The notes: generated by a model from the sequence alone, not told the origin. A stretch of 64,000 nucleotides of DNA from Streptomyces sp. PKU-EA00015 (GCF_013387495.1 NZ_JABZEE010000013.1:184239-248238); one strand, 5' to 3'; positions 42,963-51,778 are shown, counted from the first letter of the stretch. Numbers and translations are program-made.

Positions 42963-44810
42963 GTGGACGCCCTGACCTCCGACGACCCCACCCGGATCGG
43001 CCCCTTCCGCCTCATCGGCAGGCTCGGCACCGGTGGCATGGGCCGCGTGTACCTGGCCCGGTCCGAGGGCGGCCGGACCGTCGCCGTGAAGGTCGTGCAC
43101 GCGCAGCTCGCCGAACAGGACGAATTCCGGCGGCGGTTCGCGCGCGAGGTCGCCGCGCTGGAGCGTGTCGGCGGCGCGGGGACCGCGCCCGTGATCGACT
43201 CCGACACGGCGGCCGACGCGCCCTGGGTGGCCCTGACCTACGTGCCCGGCCCCTCCCTGCGGAACGTGGTGGGCGAGGAGTACGGCCCGCTGCCCGCCGA
43301 GACCGTGCTGGCGCTCGCGAGCAGGCTCGCCGACGCGCTCACGCACATCCACCGGGCCGGTCTGGTGCACCGGGACCTCAAGCCGTCCAACATCCTGCTC
43401 ACCGTCGACGGTCCCCGCATCATCGACTTCGGCATCGCGCGCGCCGTGGACACCGTCACCGACGGCGGACTGACCAGCACCGGCGCGGTCGTCGGCTCGC
43501 CGGGCTTCATGTCGCCCGAGCAGGTGCGCGGCGAGAAGCTGACCCCCGCGTCGGACCTCTTCTGCCTCGGCGCGGTCCTCGCGTACGCGGCGACCGGGGT
43601 GCCGCCGTTCGGTTCCGCGGAGAGCGGCGCGCACGCGACCATGTTCCGCATCGCACACGACGAACCGGACCTCACCGGACTGCCGTGCGAGCTCGAACCG
43701 CTCGTCCGGGCCTGCCTGGACAAGGACCCGCACTGCCGCCCGCCCGCCTCCGTGCTCGCCGCGGCCGACCACGGCCCCACCGGCGCCTGGCTGCCGGCCG
43801 ACGTGCTGGCCCGCCTCGGCAGGAGCGCGGCACGGCTCCTGGACGCCGACACCCCGGTGCCGGGCGCCGGTGACCCGACCCCCGCAGAGGACCCTGCGCC
43901 ACCGCGCCGCCCGCGCAGGGGACGGGTGCTCGCGGCCGTCCTGGCGGCGGTGCTGCTCGCGGCCGGGGGCGTGGGCGCGGCGGCGTTCTGGCCCGAGAAG
44001 AAGCAGGCGGGCGGCGACAAGCGCCCCACGTCCTCGGGATCGGGCGCGGACGATCGCCCCGCCGGGGACGTGCCGCAGTCGTTCGTCGGCGCCTGGGAGG
44101 GTGTGCTCGACGGCACGGCGGACGCCCCCTACTCCACGGGCCGCATCGAGATCGCCCAAGGGCGTACGGGCGAGAAGACGGCCGTGTACGTCACCGTCAC
44201 CGGCGAACGGCTGTGCATGGGGCGGTCCGTGCTGGTGTCGGCGGACGCCGACCGGATCGTGTTCGGCGAGAGCGACGTGACGCTGAGCGTGCCGGAGAAG
44301 CAGTGCACCCCGGCCGCTCACCAGACGCTCACCGTCCGCTCGCCCGACGTCCTGGAGTGGACCTCGGGCGCGGCGACGGCGACGTTCCGCAAGGCGGGCT
44401 CCGGCCCGGAGGCGGTGCCCTCGAAGTTCCTCGGCACCTGGACCGAGGACGAGTCCGGCGCCGAATGGGGACCCGGCCAGGCGGAGTTGTTCGAACGCCG
44501 GGTCACCGTCACCCAGGGCCCGGTCGGGTCCGCCGTCGTCCGCTACGAGTCCGCGTCCCCGCGAACGGACGAGACGACGGGCGAGCCCGTCGGCGGCACC
44601 GTCAACTGCGCCTCCACCGCCGTTCTCGGCGGCGTCGGCGGCCTGGTGGTCGTCGGCCCGCCCGTCCGCGACGCGCAGGCCTCCGACCCGGAGTGCACGA
44701 CGGACACGTCGTCGCAGAACCTGCGGACCGACCGCTTCGAGGGCAAGGAGCGGCTCCTGGTGTACGGGATGAGCGCGGACGGCGAGCCGGGCACGTACCT
44801 CCGGAACTAG
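42963..44810 (+). CDS. Membrane Ser/Thr protein kinase with two extracellular sensor modules
   Basis: 615 residues, GTG start. Kinase domain about 10-270 with GTGGMGRVYLARS, VAVKVV, HRDLKPSNIL, DFGIAR and SPGFMSPEQ, all catalytic residues present. After a short linker there is one span (about 321-343) and two extracellular modules: VPQSFVGAWEGVLDG (about 363-478) and VPSKFLGTWTEDES (about 480-615), each with cysteine pairs. Module and kinase sequences are related to the protein at 39681, which has one module. A -10-like AAGGAT lies 6 nt before the GTG. Confidence 0.9.
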   Translation: MDALTSDDPTRIGPFRLIGRLGTGGMGRVYLARSEGGRTVAVKVVHAQLAEQDEFRRRFAREVAALERVGGAGTAPVIDSDTAADAPWVALTYVPGPSLRNVVGEEYGPLPAETVLALASRLADALTHIHRAGLVHRDLKPSNILLTVDGPRIIDFGIARAVDTVTDGGLTSTGAVVGSPGFMSPEQVRGEKLTPASDLFCLGAVLAYAATGVPPFGSAESGAHATMFRIAHDEPDLTGLPCELEPLVRACLDKDPHCRPPASVLAAADHGPTGAWLPADVLARLGRSAARLLDADTPVPGAGDPTPAEDPAPPRRPRRGRVLAAVLAAVLLAAGGVGAAAFWPEKKQAGGDKRPTSSGSGADDRPAGDVPQSFVGAWEGVLDGTADAPYSTGRIEIAQGRTGEKTAVYVTVTGERLCMGRSVLVSADADRIVFGESDVTLSVPEKQCTPAAHQTLTVRSPDVLEWTSGAATATFRKAGSGPEAVPSKFLGTWTEDESGAEWGPGQAELFERRVTVTQGPVGSAVVRYESASPRTDETTGEPVGGTVNCASTAVLGGVGGLVVVGPPVRDAQASDPECTTDTSSQNLRTDRFEGKERLLVYGMSADGEPGTYLRN

Positions 44811-44944
44811 AGCGTTCTCCACGGACCACCGCGCGGCCCCGAGGGCGGCACGCCGAGCCGACCCGGCTCTTCCGGGACCCGTACCGCGACAGGCGGCCCT
44901 CTTGCCGTGCGGGGGTGGTCAGTGAGTGTCGGGGGCCCGTGAGC

Positions 44945-44999
44945 CGAACCGCCGGTATCGGCCGACGCGGGCACCACGTCGGCCGGTACCGGCAGTTCG
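44945..44999. terminator. Bidirectional terminator, kinase / oxidoreductase
   Basis: Arms of 23 bp (44945-44967 with 44977-44999) pair with only two non-canonical positions and a 9-nt loop. It lies in the gap between convergent genes. Confidence 0.8.
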
Positions 45000-45011
45000 G
45001 GATCGGCGGGG

Positions 45012-46214
45012 TCAGGCCGCCGCCTCCGCCTGTGCACGGCTCCGGGCGTCCTGCCGTACGACGCGCCGGCGCCTGGACGGCATGCCCACTGTCGGGTTGG
45101 CGACGCCCCAGGCCGCGCCCTTGCAGATCAATTCCTTGTAGAGGGCGGCCACGCGGCCCGTCAGGGCGCTGTCCTTCGCCCGGTCGTCGGCGGTGACGAA
45201 CTGGACCACGCCCTCCTTGCGGCCGAGGGAGATGCACTGCTGGAAGTAGCGGATGGAGACGTGGGGGACCTTGGTGCCGGCGAGGCGGGCGGCGATGGCG
45301 TCGGCGGCCTGCCAGGCCATGGGGACGCCCGAGGCGCAGGACATCCGAAGGGGCTTGTCGTTCGGGCCGATCGCCATCGCCGCGTCGCCCACGGCGTACA
45401 CGTCCGGGTGGGAGACCGAGCGCATCGTGCTGTCGACCACGATCTGGCTGCGCTCGGTGACCTCCAGGGTGGTGGCCCGGGCGATCGGGTGGACGGCGAA
45501 GCCGGTGGTCCAGACCGTGACCTCGGCGGGAATGCTCCGGCCGTCGGCCGTCGTCACGCGGTCCGCCTCCACGGCGGTGACCGCCGCGCTTTCGTGGACC
45601 GTGATGCCGAGCTTGTCCACCACCTTCTGCAGGTGACCGCGCCCCTTGTGCGAAAGCCAGTCGCCGAGGGCACCGCGGGCGGCCAGGGCGACGTCGAGGT
45701 CCGGGCGGGCCTCGGCGATCTCGGTCGCTGCCTCCAGGCCGGTCAGGCCGCCGCCGACCACGACCACGGGCCGGCCGGCGTCCAGGGTGGCCAGGCGGTC
45801 GCGGAGGCGGAGGGCGCCGGGGCGGCTGGAGACGTCGTGGGCGTGTTCGGCGGTGCCGGGGACGCCCCCGTCGTTCCAGCCGCTGCCGAGGGCGTAGACC
45901 AGAGTGTCGTACGCCAGTTCCTCCCGCTCGGGGCCGCTCGGGGCGGTGACCGTCACCGTCCTGCTGTCCACGTCCACGGCGGTGACCTGCGCCAGCTTGA
46001 GTTCCACGCCCGTGCCCGCGAACATCTCGCCGAACGGCCGGGGCGTGAGGTCCTGGCCCGCCGCGATCTGGTGCAGCCGGACGCGCTCGACGAAGTCGGG
46101 CTCGGGGTTGACGAGGGTGATGGTGACGTCCGCGCGGTGCAGCCGCCGGGCGAGGCGGCCGGCGGCGACGGCTCCGGTGTAGCCGGCTCCGAGGACGACG
46201 ATGCGGTGCTGCAT
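45012..46214 (-). CDS. FAD/NAD(P)H-dependent oxidoreductase (NDH-2-like)
   Basis: 400 residues. Two Rossmann motifs: VVLGAGYTGAVAAGRLARR near the N-terminus for FAD, and VVVGGGLTGLEAATEIAEA near residue 165 for NAD(P)H. The C-terminal VYAVGDAAMAIGP is typical of the pyridine nucleotide-disulfide/NDH-2 family. AGGAG precedes the ATG at 46214. It lies directly behind an ECF41-type sigma factor on the same strand, the arrangement in which ECF41 sigma factors usually control an oxidoreductase, carboxymuconolactone decarboxylase or epimerase. The electron acceptor is not predictable. Confidence 0.9.
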   Translation of the reverse strand: MQHRIVVLGAGYTGAVAAGRLARRLHRADVTITLVNPEPDFVERVRLHQIAAGQDLTPRPFGEMFAGTGVELKLAQVTAVDVDSRTVTVTAPSGPEREELAYDTLVYALGSGWNDGGVPGTAEHAHDVSSRPGALRLRDRLATLDAGRPVVVVGGGLTGLEAATEIAEARPDLDVALAARGALGDWLSHKGRGHLQKVVDKLGITVHESAAVTAVEADRVTTADGRSIPAEVTVWTTGFAVHPIARATTLEVTERSQIVVDSTMRSVSHPDVYAVGDAAMAIGPNDKPLRMSCASGVPMAWQAADAIAARLAGTKVPHVSIRYFQQCISLGRKEGVVQFVTADDRAKDSALTGRVAALYKELICKGAAWGVANPTVGMPSRRRRVVRQDARSRAQAEAAA

Positions 46215-46327
46215 GGGCCTGCTCCTGTCTGCGAGGGTTCCGCCGCTGTCTTGCGCGGTTTCGCCTCTTGAACCGGGCAGCCCGGCGTTTCCTGACAGGA
46301 TCGGAAGGTGATGCGCACCACATCGGG

Positions 46328-47269
46328 TCAGAGGGTGTAGAGGGCGTCCCCGTGGTCCGCGGCGGCCCACTGCTCGGTCGCGCGGACGAGCTTGTCGGGA
46401 TTGACCTGGCTGCGGAGCGCGACGATGCCCTCCGCGGTGACCTCCAGGCACGTGATCCCGACGACCCGGCCGTCCACGACCGCCACGATGGCGGGCTCGC
46501 CGTTGGCGGTCGTGGCGTAGATGTCCGGCGCGCCGCCGACGTACGCCCGCTTGGCGTCGCTGGGCTTGAACAGGCCGCGCAGGAACGTGGCGACCGCGAG
46601 CGCGCCCTCGAACCCCTTCGCGCGGGCCGGGACCTTCCCGCCGCCGTCGCCGACCGAGACGGCGTCCTGGGTGAGCAGGCGTACGAGGGGTTCGGTACGG
46701 CCGCTGGTCGCGGCGGCCAGGAACTCCTCGAGGATCCTCTTGGCGGCGGCCTCGTCGATCTCGGTGCGCGCCTTGCCGTCCGCGACGTGCTTCTTGGCCC
46801 GGTGGAAGATCTGCTGGCTGGACGCCTCGGTGATGTCCAGGATCTCGGCGATCTCCCGGTGCGGGTAGTCGAAGGCCTCCCGCAGCACGTACACCGCCCG
46901 CTCGCCGGGCGACAGGCGCTCCAGCAGGACGAGGACGGCATACGACACCGACTCGCGCTGCTCGGCGGTCTCGGCCGGGCCGAGCATCGGGTCCCCGGCG
47001 AGCAGCGGCTCGGGGAGCCACCTGCCCACGTACGTCTCACGCCGGGCGCGCGCCGAAGTGAGCTGATTGAGGCAGAAGTTGGTGAGGACCTTCGTTAGCC
47101 AGGCCTCAGGCACCTCGATCCGCTCGACGTCAGCCGCCTGCCAGCGCAGGAACGTCTCCTGCACGGCATCCTCCGCCTCGCTCGCCGAGCCGAGCAGCCG
47201 GTAGGCGATGGCCTCCAGCCGGGGCCTGGCAGCCTCGAACCGGTCCACGTCACTCATGATCAGGGCCAT
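46328..47269 (-). CDS. ECF41-type RNA polymerase sigma factor (SigJ-like)
   Basis: 313 residues. Regions 2 and 4 lie at about 12-170 (RLEAIAYRLLGSASEAEDAVQETFLRW ... FDYPHREIAEILDITEASSQQIFHRAKKHV), followed by a SnoaL-like C-terminal domain with the diagnostic SVGDGGGK and NPDKL motifs of ECF41 sigma factors, whose activity is controlled by this extension and not by an anti-sigma factor. The ATG at 47269 is chosen because a -10 element lies at leaderless spacing. It probably drives itself and the adjacent oxidoreductase gene. Confidence 0.9.
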   Translation of the reverse strand: MALIMSDVDRFEAARPRLEAIAYRLLGSASEAEDAVQETFLRWQAADVERIEVPEAWLTKVLTNFCLNQLTSARARRETYVGRWLPEPLLAGDPMLGPAETAEQRESVSYAVLVLLERLSPGERAVYVLREAFDYPHREIAEILDITEASSQQIFHRAKKHVADGKARTEIDEAAAKRILEEFLAAATSGRTEPLVRLLTQDAVSVGDGGGKVPARAKGFEGALAVATFLRGLFKPSDAKRAYVGGAPDIYATTANGEPAIVAVVDGRVVGITCLEVTAEGIVALRSQVNPDKLVRATEQWAAADHGDALYTL

Positions 47270-47276
47270 GCCCGCG

Positions 47277-47282
47277 ATCCTA
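47277..47282 (-). promoter_or_regulatory. -10 of a leaderless promoter for the ECF41 sigma gene
   Basis: TAGGAT (minus strand) lies 7 nt before the ATG at 47269, so the mRNA should begin at the start codon. Confidence 0.6.
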
Positions 47283-47314
47283 GTCACCCCCCGGGGTGGA
47301 ACGGCAGGCGGGAC

Positions 47315-47345
47315 AGCGCTCCCCGGTGAGCAGCCGGGGAGCGCT
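47315..47345. promoter_or_regulatory. Perfect hairpin upstream of the ECF41 sigma gene
   Basis: AGCGCTCCCCGG and CCGGGGAGCGCT form a perfect 12-bp stem with a 7-nt loop, 46-76 bp upstream of the start. If transcription is leaderless it is DNA-level only, perhaps an operator; if a longer transcript exists it could be an attenuator or a terminator for the kinase upstream. Confidence 0.5.
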
Positions 47346-47448
47346 CGGCCGACGCCGGCACGGGCAGACAACTGTCGTGGCCGCAGCGGGAGTTGAAGAA
47401 CAGCGCCGCCCCACGAGGTCATGAGCGGCGTACGGAATGGGGCGGGGG

Positions 47449-49167
47449 TCAGTTCTCGGCCGGGAACACCCTGGTCACCTTGCCCTTGAGATCGGCGGTC
47501 AGGTGACCGCCGCCGTAATCGTCGGCGAAGTGGACTGCCAGGCCGAGCGGGGTGTCGAAGGTTTCGTTCGCATTGTCGACCAGGACGTAACGCAGGGTCG
47601 GTTTCTTCACGTTCAGGTCCTTCTCCGCCCTCTCCAGCAGGGCGGGGACGACGTCCCAGTCGATGTCGTCCATGCTGAACGGGAGATCGCCGCCCGACAG
47701 CGTGCCGCTGATGATCCCCTTTTCCACTCCCTCGCCCGGGCGATAGGTGTAGGTGTCGTACTTGGTGTCACTGCCCTTGACCATGACCTCCAGGTTCACG
47801 TACTCGTCGTAGACGGTGAAGTCCCCCACGCGGTCCGTTCCCGTCGCGGCCTTGATCTCCTTGACCGCCGTCCGGATGCCGTCCGGTGTCAGCAGGTCGT
47901 TCTTCGCGGCGGCCTGCGACGGCGTGGGAGTGGGTGTCGCAGTGGGTGCGGGCGTCCGCGACCCGGTGGAACTCCCCGGTGGGTTCGACGCCGTGCCGCT
48001 GCCCTTCGCGCCGTCGTCCGGCAGCAGGGACCAGACCAGTACGCCGGCCAGCACGGTCCCGGCAACGGACGACGCGATCGCGACGCGGCGCTTCGCGCGT
48101 CCGGCGTACGGGGGTGGAGTCTGCCACGTCGGGCCCGCCGGGTAGGGCGTCGGCGGTGCCTGACCCGGCACGCCGGTGTGCGGAGTCGCAGGCCCGAAAC
48201 CGGCCGGCGGACCGAAGCCCGTCGGCGGTCCGAAGCCGGCGGGTGCGGACGGCACGGTCGCCGGGCCCGGCGAGGGCCCCAGCCGGTACGACGTGGGCTC
48301 GCCGGTCCCGCCCGGAGCGCTCTGTCCGCCCTCCGCCGCAGCCGCGAGCATCCGGTCGACGGTTTCCGGGTCCGGCCGCGCGGCCGGGTCCTTGACGAGT
48401 ACGGCGGCCAGGAGCCCCGTCAGCGACCCCGCCCGGCGGGGCGGTGGAAGCTCCTCGCTGAGGACGGCGGCCAGGGTCGCCAGCGTCGTCCCTCTGCGCA
48501 GGGGGTTGTTCCCCTCGACGGCGACGTACAGCATCATTGCCAGCGACCACAGGTCGGAGCCGGGTCCGCCGTCGTCGCCGGAGATGCGCTCGGGCGCCAT
48601 GTAGTCGGGTGTGCCGATGACGGATCCGGTCGCGGTCAGGACGGTCGACTCCCTGATCGCGGCGATACCGAAGTCGGTGAGCACCGGGCGGCCGTCGGGC
48701 CGGAGCAGCACGTTCGCCGGCTTGACGTCCCGGTGCTGGATGCCGACGTCATGGGCCGCCCGCAGCGCTGCCAGCACCTCGCGCCCGAGCCGGGCGGCCT
48801 CGGCGGGCGCCATCGGCCCCTTGTCCAGCCGGTCCTGGAGCGATCCGCCGGTCACCAGCTCCATGACGATCCACGGGTAGGTGAGCCCGCCGCCGTCCAC
48901 CACGTGGTGAATGGTCACCACGTTGGGATGATCGACCCTCGCGAGCGCCCGCGCCTCACGCAGCACGCGGGCCCGCAGCATCGCCGCCGCATCCGGGTCG
49001 TACTCCGCGAGCCCCGGATCGGACGGCCGCACCTCCTTGAGCGCCACGGCCCGGTCCAGCACCAGATCCCGCGCGCGCCACACCATGCCCATACCGCCGC
49101 CGCCGAGCCGGGTCTCCAGCTCGAAGCGTCCGTCGATGACCCGTCTGTCGGATTCCCCGTCGTTCAT
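47449..49167 (-). CDS. Membrane Ser/Thr protein kinase (PknB-type)
   Basis: 572 residues. Kinase domain about 12-270 with LGGGGMGMVWRARD, VALKEV, HRDVKPANVL, TDFGIA and GTPDYMAPE, all key residues intact. A Pro/Ala/Gly-rich linker (about 275-365) precedes a membrane span (about 371-393, VAIASSVAGTVLAGVLVWSLL) and an extracellular domain of about 160 residues, unlike the modules of the two other kinases. The ATG at 49167 sits 7 nt after a TAGGCT -10, so the transcript is probably leaderless. Divergent from a broken kinase gene. Confidence 0.9.
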   Translation of the reverse strand: MNDGESDRRVIDGRFELETRLGGGGMGMVWRARDLVLDRAVALKEVRPSDPGLAEYDPDAAAMLRARVLREARALARVDHPNVVTIHHVVDGGGLTYPWIVMELVTGGSLQDRLDKGPMAPAEAARLGREVLAALRAAHDVGIQHRDVKPANVLLRPDGRPVLTDFGIAAIRESTVLTATGSVIGTPDYMAPERISGDDGGPGSDLWSLAMMLYVAVEGNNPLRRGTTLATLAAVLSEELPPPRRAGSLTGLLAAVLVKDPAARPDPETVDRMLAAAAEGGQSAPGGTGEPTSYRLGPSPGPATVPSAPAGFGPPTGFGPPAGFGPATPHTGVPGQAPPTPYPAGPTWQTPPPYAGRAKRRVAIASSVAGTVLAGVLVWSLLPDDGAKGSGTASNPPGSSTGSRTPAPTATPTPTPSQAAAKNDLLTPDGIRTAVKEIKAATGTDRVGDFTVYDEYVNLEVMVKGSDTKYDTYTYRPGEGVEKGIISGTLSGGDLPFSMDDIDWDVVPALLERAEKDLNVKKPTLRYVLVDNANETFDTPLGLAVHFADDYGGGHLTADLKGKVTRVFPAEN

Positions 49168-49174
49168 GGCCGGG

Positions 49175-49180
49175 AGCCTA
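49175..49180 (-). promoter_or_regulatory. -10 of a leaderless promoter for the kinase at 47449
   Basis: TAGGCT (minus strand) lies 7 nt before the ATG at 49167, with no ribosome site in between. Confidence 0.6.
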
Positions 49181-49386
49181 CGAGACGCCGGTGACGCGGT
49201 GCCGATCAGGTGGCTCTCCCACCTCGGGACCGCACGCTCGGCACCGTGACGACGGGCCTGTAGGGCCCTGGAGCCGTCCGGCCCGGAAACGTGCCACCGG
49301 CTGACGCGACGACCTGGCCGAGTGGCTTGCGCCGTAAGGCCGTTGGCATCCCGCAGTATGTCCAGGACGCCTGTGATCACGCTCGC

Positions 49387-49392
49387 TAGAGT
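49387..49392 (+). promoter_or_regulatory. -10 of a leaderless promoter for the broken kinase gene
   Basis: TAGAGT lies 7 nt before the ATG at 49400. The promoter seems intact although the gene is not. Confidence 0.55.
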
Positions 49393-49399
49393 GATCGCC

Positions 49400-49710
49400 A
49401 TGGCGGGGACCGCGGGACTCCTGGTGGGCGGGCGCTACCGGCTGGTCGAGCCGGTAGGGCGCGGGGGCATGGGCCGGGTGTGGCGCAGCCACGACGAGGT
49501 CCTGGACCGCGAAGTGGCGGTCAAGGAAGTCCTGTTGTCGGACCTGCCGCCCGAACTGCGCGACGAGGTGATCGCCCGCACCAAGCGCGAGGCCAGGGCG
49601 GCCGCCCGGCTCCGGCATCCGAGCATCGTCACGGTGTTTCGCCCCGGACGGCAGGACACTCGCCGGCACGGGGGGCCGACCGCACGATCCGCCTGTGGAA
49701 GCTGCCCTGA
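49400..49710 (+). pseudogene. Internally deleted kinase-WD40 gene (relic)
   Basis: The 5' part encodes the kinase N-lobe: GGRYRLVEPVGRGGMGRVW, VAVKEV, and RHPSIVTV, ending near 49636. Directly after this the sequence changes to the last WD40 blade of a kinase-WD40 protein: FAPDGRTLAGTGG in frame 3 and then ADRTIRLWKLP and a stop in frame 1. So the C-lobe and most of the propeller are missing, and a frame change (one extra base at the joint, about two bases lost later) separates the pieces. Kinase-WD40 fusions are known in actinomycetes. The N-terminal frame stays open to 50725 but that is accidental. Confidence 0.85.
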
Positions 49711-49723
49711 CCCCGGAGGTGCC

Positions 49724-50629
49724 TCAGAGCGCCTCGGCGACCCGGGCCGCCGCCCGTGCGTAGTCCCGCACCAGCTCGCGTGTGTCGTCCGCCCGCCAGG
49801 CCAGCGCGAACCGGCTCGGCGACACCCCGCGCACCGGACGGACGACGACGCCGCCCCGGGTGAGCAGCGGCGCGTTCCCGGCGGCGACCAGGCAGACGCC
49901 GAGGCCGTCGACCAGAGCCTCGTACGTCTCGTCCGCACCGGCGATCTCGCCGCCGATGCGTGGCGGCCCGGCGCCGAGCGCCTCACGGTCGTCGAGCGCG
50001 AGCCAGTAGTCCCGCAGTTCGGGAGCCCCGGCGGGGAGGGCGAGGAACGGCTCGTCGAGGAGCTCGGCGATGTCCACGCTCTCGCGGCTCGCGAGCGGAT
50101 GCGCCTCGGGCAGCGCGACAAGGCGCCGCTCGGTCGCCATGACCACCCACCGGAACCGCTCCGGACCGCTCAGCGGCAGCCACACGAACGCGGCGTCGCT
50201 CGTCCCGTCGGCGAGGCCCGCCGTCGCGTCCTCCCAGCCCACCTGCCGCAGTTTCACGCGGGCCCCGGGGTGTGCCTCGGTGAACCGGGAGCGGATCGCC
50301 GGGAGCAGACCGCCGCGGCCGGGGCTGGTGCTCATCCCCACGGTCAGGGTGCCCCGCTGCTCGGCGGCGGCCTGCCGGACGGCCTCGTGGGCCTCCTCCC
50401 AGGCGTCGAGGACCTTGCGGGCGTGCGGGAGCAGTGCCCTGCCGACGGTGGTGAGGCGCACCGACTGCCGGTCGCGCTCGAACAGGGGTGCGCCGAGCTG
50501 CCGCTCCAGGGCCCTGATCTGCTTGCTGAGCGCGGGCTGCGAGACGAAGAGGCTCTCGGCCGCCCGGGTGAAGTGGAGCTGCTCCGCGACCGCGACGAAG
50601 TAACGGAGGTCCCGCCCGTGCACGTCCAT
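49724..50629 (-). CDS. LysR-family transcriptional regulator
   Basis: 301 residues. The HTH is at 5-60 (DLRYFVAVAEQLHFTRAAESLFVSQPALSKQIRALERQLGAPLFERD) and the effector domain follows (TLTVGMSTSP ... VVMATERRLVALP). The ATG at 50629 is preferred; GTG 50635 is possible. It is divergent from an SDR gene 92 bp away, the classic LysR arrangement with a shared control region, so it probably regulates it. The inducer is unknown. Confidence 0.92.
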   Translation of the reverse strand: MDVHGRDLRYFVAVAEQLHFTRAAESLFVSQPALSKQIRALERQLGAPLFERDRQSVRLTTVGRALLPHARKVLDAWEEAHEAVRQAAAEQRGTLTVGMSTSPGRGGLLPAIRSRFTEAHPGARVKLRQVGWEDATAGLADGTSDAAFVWLPLSGPERFRWVVMATERRLVALPEAHPLASRESVDIAELLDEPFLALPAGAPELRDYWLALDDREALGAGPPRIGGEIAGADETYEALVDGLGVCLVAAGNAPLLTRGGVVVRPVRGVSPSRFALAWRADDTRELVRDYARAAARVAEAL

Positions 50630-50721
50630 GACCACGGGATATCACGAGAGGTCTTGGACGCCCAACAGCGCACTGGGAGAAGGTGGTTGAGCACACGGAG
50701 ACGACACGAGGGGGCACGCAC

Positions 50722-51549
50722 ATGAGCAGGGTCTGGCTGATCACCGGGGCGAACAGCGGGTTCGGGCGCGCGTTCGCCGAGGCCGCGGTCGGCGCCGGAG
50801 ACGTCGTGGTCGCCGCGGCACGCCGCGTCGAGTCGCTGGACGACCTGGTCGCCGCCCGTCCGGACCAGGTCGAGGCGGTGGCGCTGGACGTCACCGACAA
50901 GACGGCGATCGACACGGTCGTGGCGGACGTGGCCGAGCGGCACGGCCGCATCGATGTGCTGGTCAACAACGCGGGCCGGACGCACGTCGGTTCGGTGGAG
51001 GAGACCGGTGACGAGGAGCTGCGCTCGCTCTTCGACGTCCACGTCTTCGGGCCGGCCGCCCTGACCCGCGCGGTCCTGCCGCACATGCGGGCCCGCCGCT
51101 CGGGCGCGATCGTGCAGCTCAGCAGCGTGGGCGGCCAGATGTCCATGGCAGGCTTCGGGGCGTACAGCGCCACGAAGTTCGCCCTGGAGGGCCTGTCCGA
51201 GGCGCTGGCGGCCGAGGTGCGCCCGCTGGGCATCGACGTCCTGATCGTCGAGCCGGGCGCCTTCCGCACGAACCTGTTCGGCAACCACAGTCTGAGCGGG
51301 GACGGCATCGCCGACTACGCGGACACGGTGGGCGCGACGCGGCGGATGGTGGAGACCGGGGCCGGGACGCAGGTGGGCGACCCGGCGAAGGCGGCGGCGG
51401 CCGTGCTCACCGCCCTCGACGCGGAGGAGACACCGCTGCGGCTGGCGCTCGGCGACGACGCGATCGACACCATCCACGTCCACCTGGACCAGGTCCGGGC
51501 CGACCTCACGGCCTGGGACAAGGTGGGCCGCGACACCAGGCTCGCCTGA
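50722..51549 (+). CDS. Short-chain dehydrogenase/reductase
   Basis: 275 residues, classical SDR: TGANSGFGRAFAEAA cofactor loop, NNAG motif (VLVNNAGRTH), catalytic serine (LSSVGGQM) and YSATKFALEG (Tyr and Lys of YxxxK). The Asn-rich PGAFRTNLFG segment after it is typical of the family. The ATG at 50722 is chosen because GAGGGGG precedes it. It is probably regulated by the divergent LysR protein. Substrate unknown. Confidence 0.93.
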   Translation: MSRVWLITGANSGFGRAFAEAAVGAGDVVVAAARRVESLDDLVAARPDQVEAVALDVTDKTAIDTVVADVAERHGRIDVLVNNAGRTHVGSVEETGDEELRSLFDVHVFGPAALTRAVLPHMRARRSGAIVQLSSVGGQMSMAGFGAYSATKFALEGLSEALAAEVRPLGIDVLIVEPGAFRTNLFGNHSLSGDGIADYADTVGATRRMVETGAGTQVGDPAKAAAAVLTALDAEETPLRLALGDDAIDTIHVHLDQVRADLTAWDKVGRDTRLA

Positions 51550-51550
51550 A

Positions 51551-51606
51551 GCACGCCCGAGGGCCCGCACCTGCCGCCGTCGGCGGGTGCGGGCCCTCGG
51601 GCGTGC
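51551..51606. terminator. Strong terminator after the SDR gene
   Basis: A 21-bp perfect stem (51551-51571 with 51586-51606) that continues with a short inner stem to a 4-nt loop, beginning 2 nt after the SDR stop codon. One of the longest perfect hairpins in the window. Confidence 0.88.
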
Positions 51607-51733
51607 GGTACGGCAGGCCGTCGGATCGACGGCGAGGACCGGCTGCTCCTGTACGGGACGAGGATCACGTTCGCCGGAACGGGCCGTCCCCGGGCCACGG
51701 ATCATCGGTGATCCCCGGCTCCGACACCGCAGG

Positions 51734-51765
51734 TCCGGGGCGGGAAGCGGAGTTCCCGCCCCGGA
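51734..51765 (-). terminator. Terminator after purA
   Basis: A 13-bp GC stem TCCGGGGCGGGAA/TTCCCGCCCCGGA with a 6-nt loop, 14 bp past the purA stop on the minus strand. Confidence 0.75.
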
Positions 51766-51778
51766 TCCGTTGCCTGCC

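Noticed and set aside
49711..50725. Continuation of the broken kinase frame to 50725.
   Set aside because: It is antisense to an obvious LysR gene and lacks family resemblance after residue 80. The openness is accidental.
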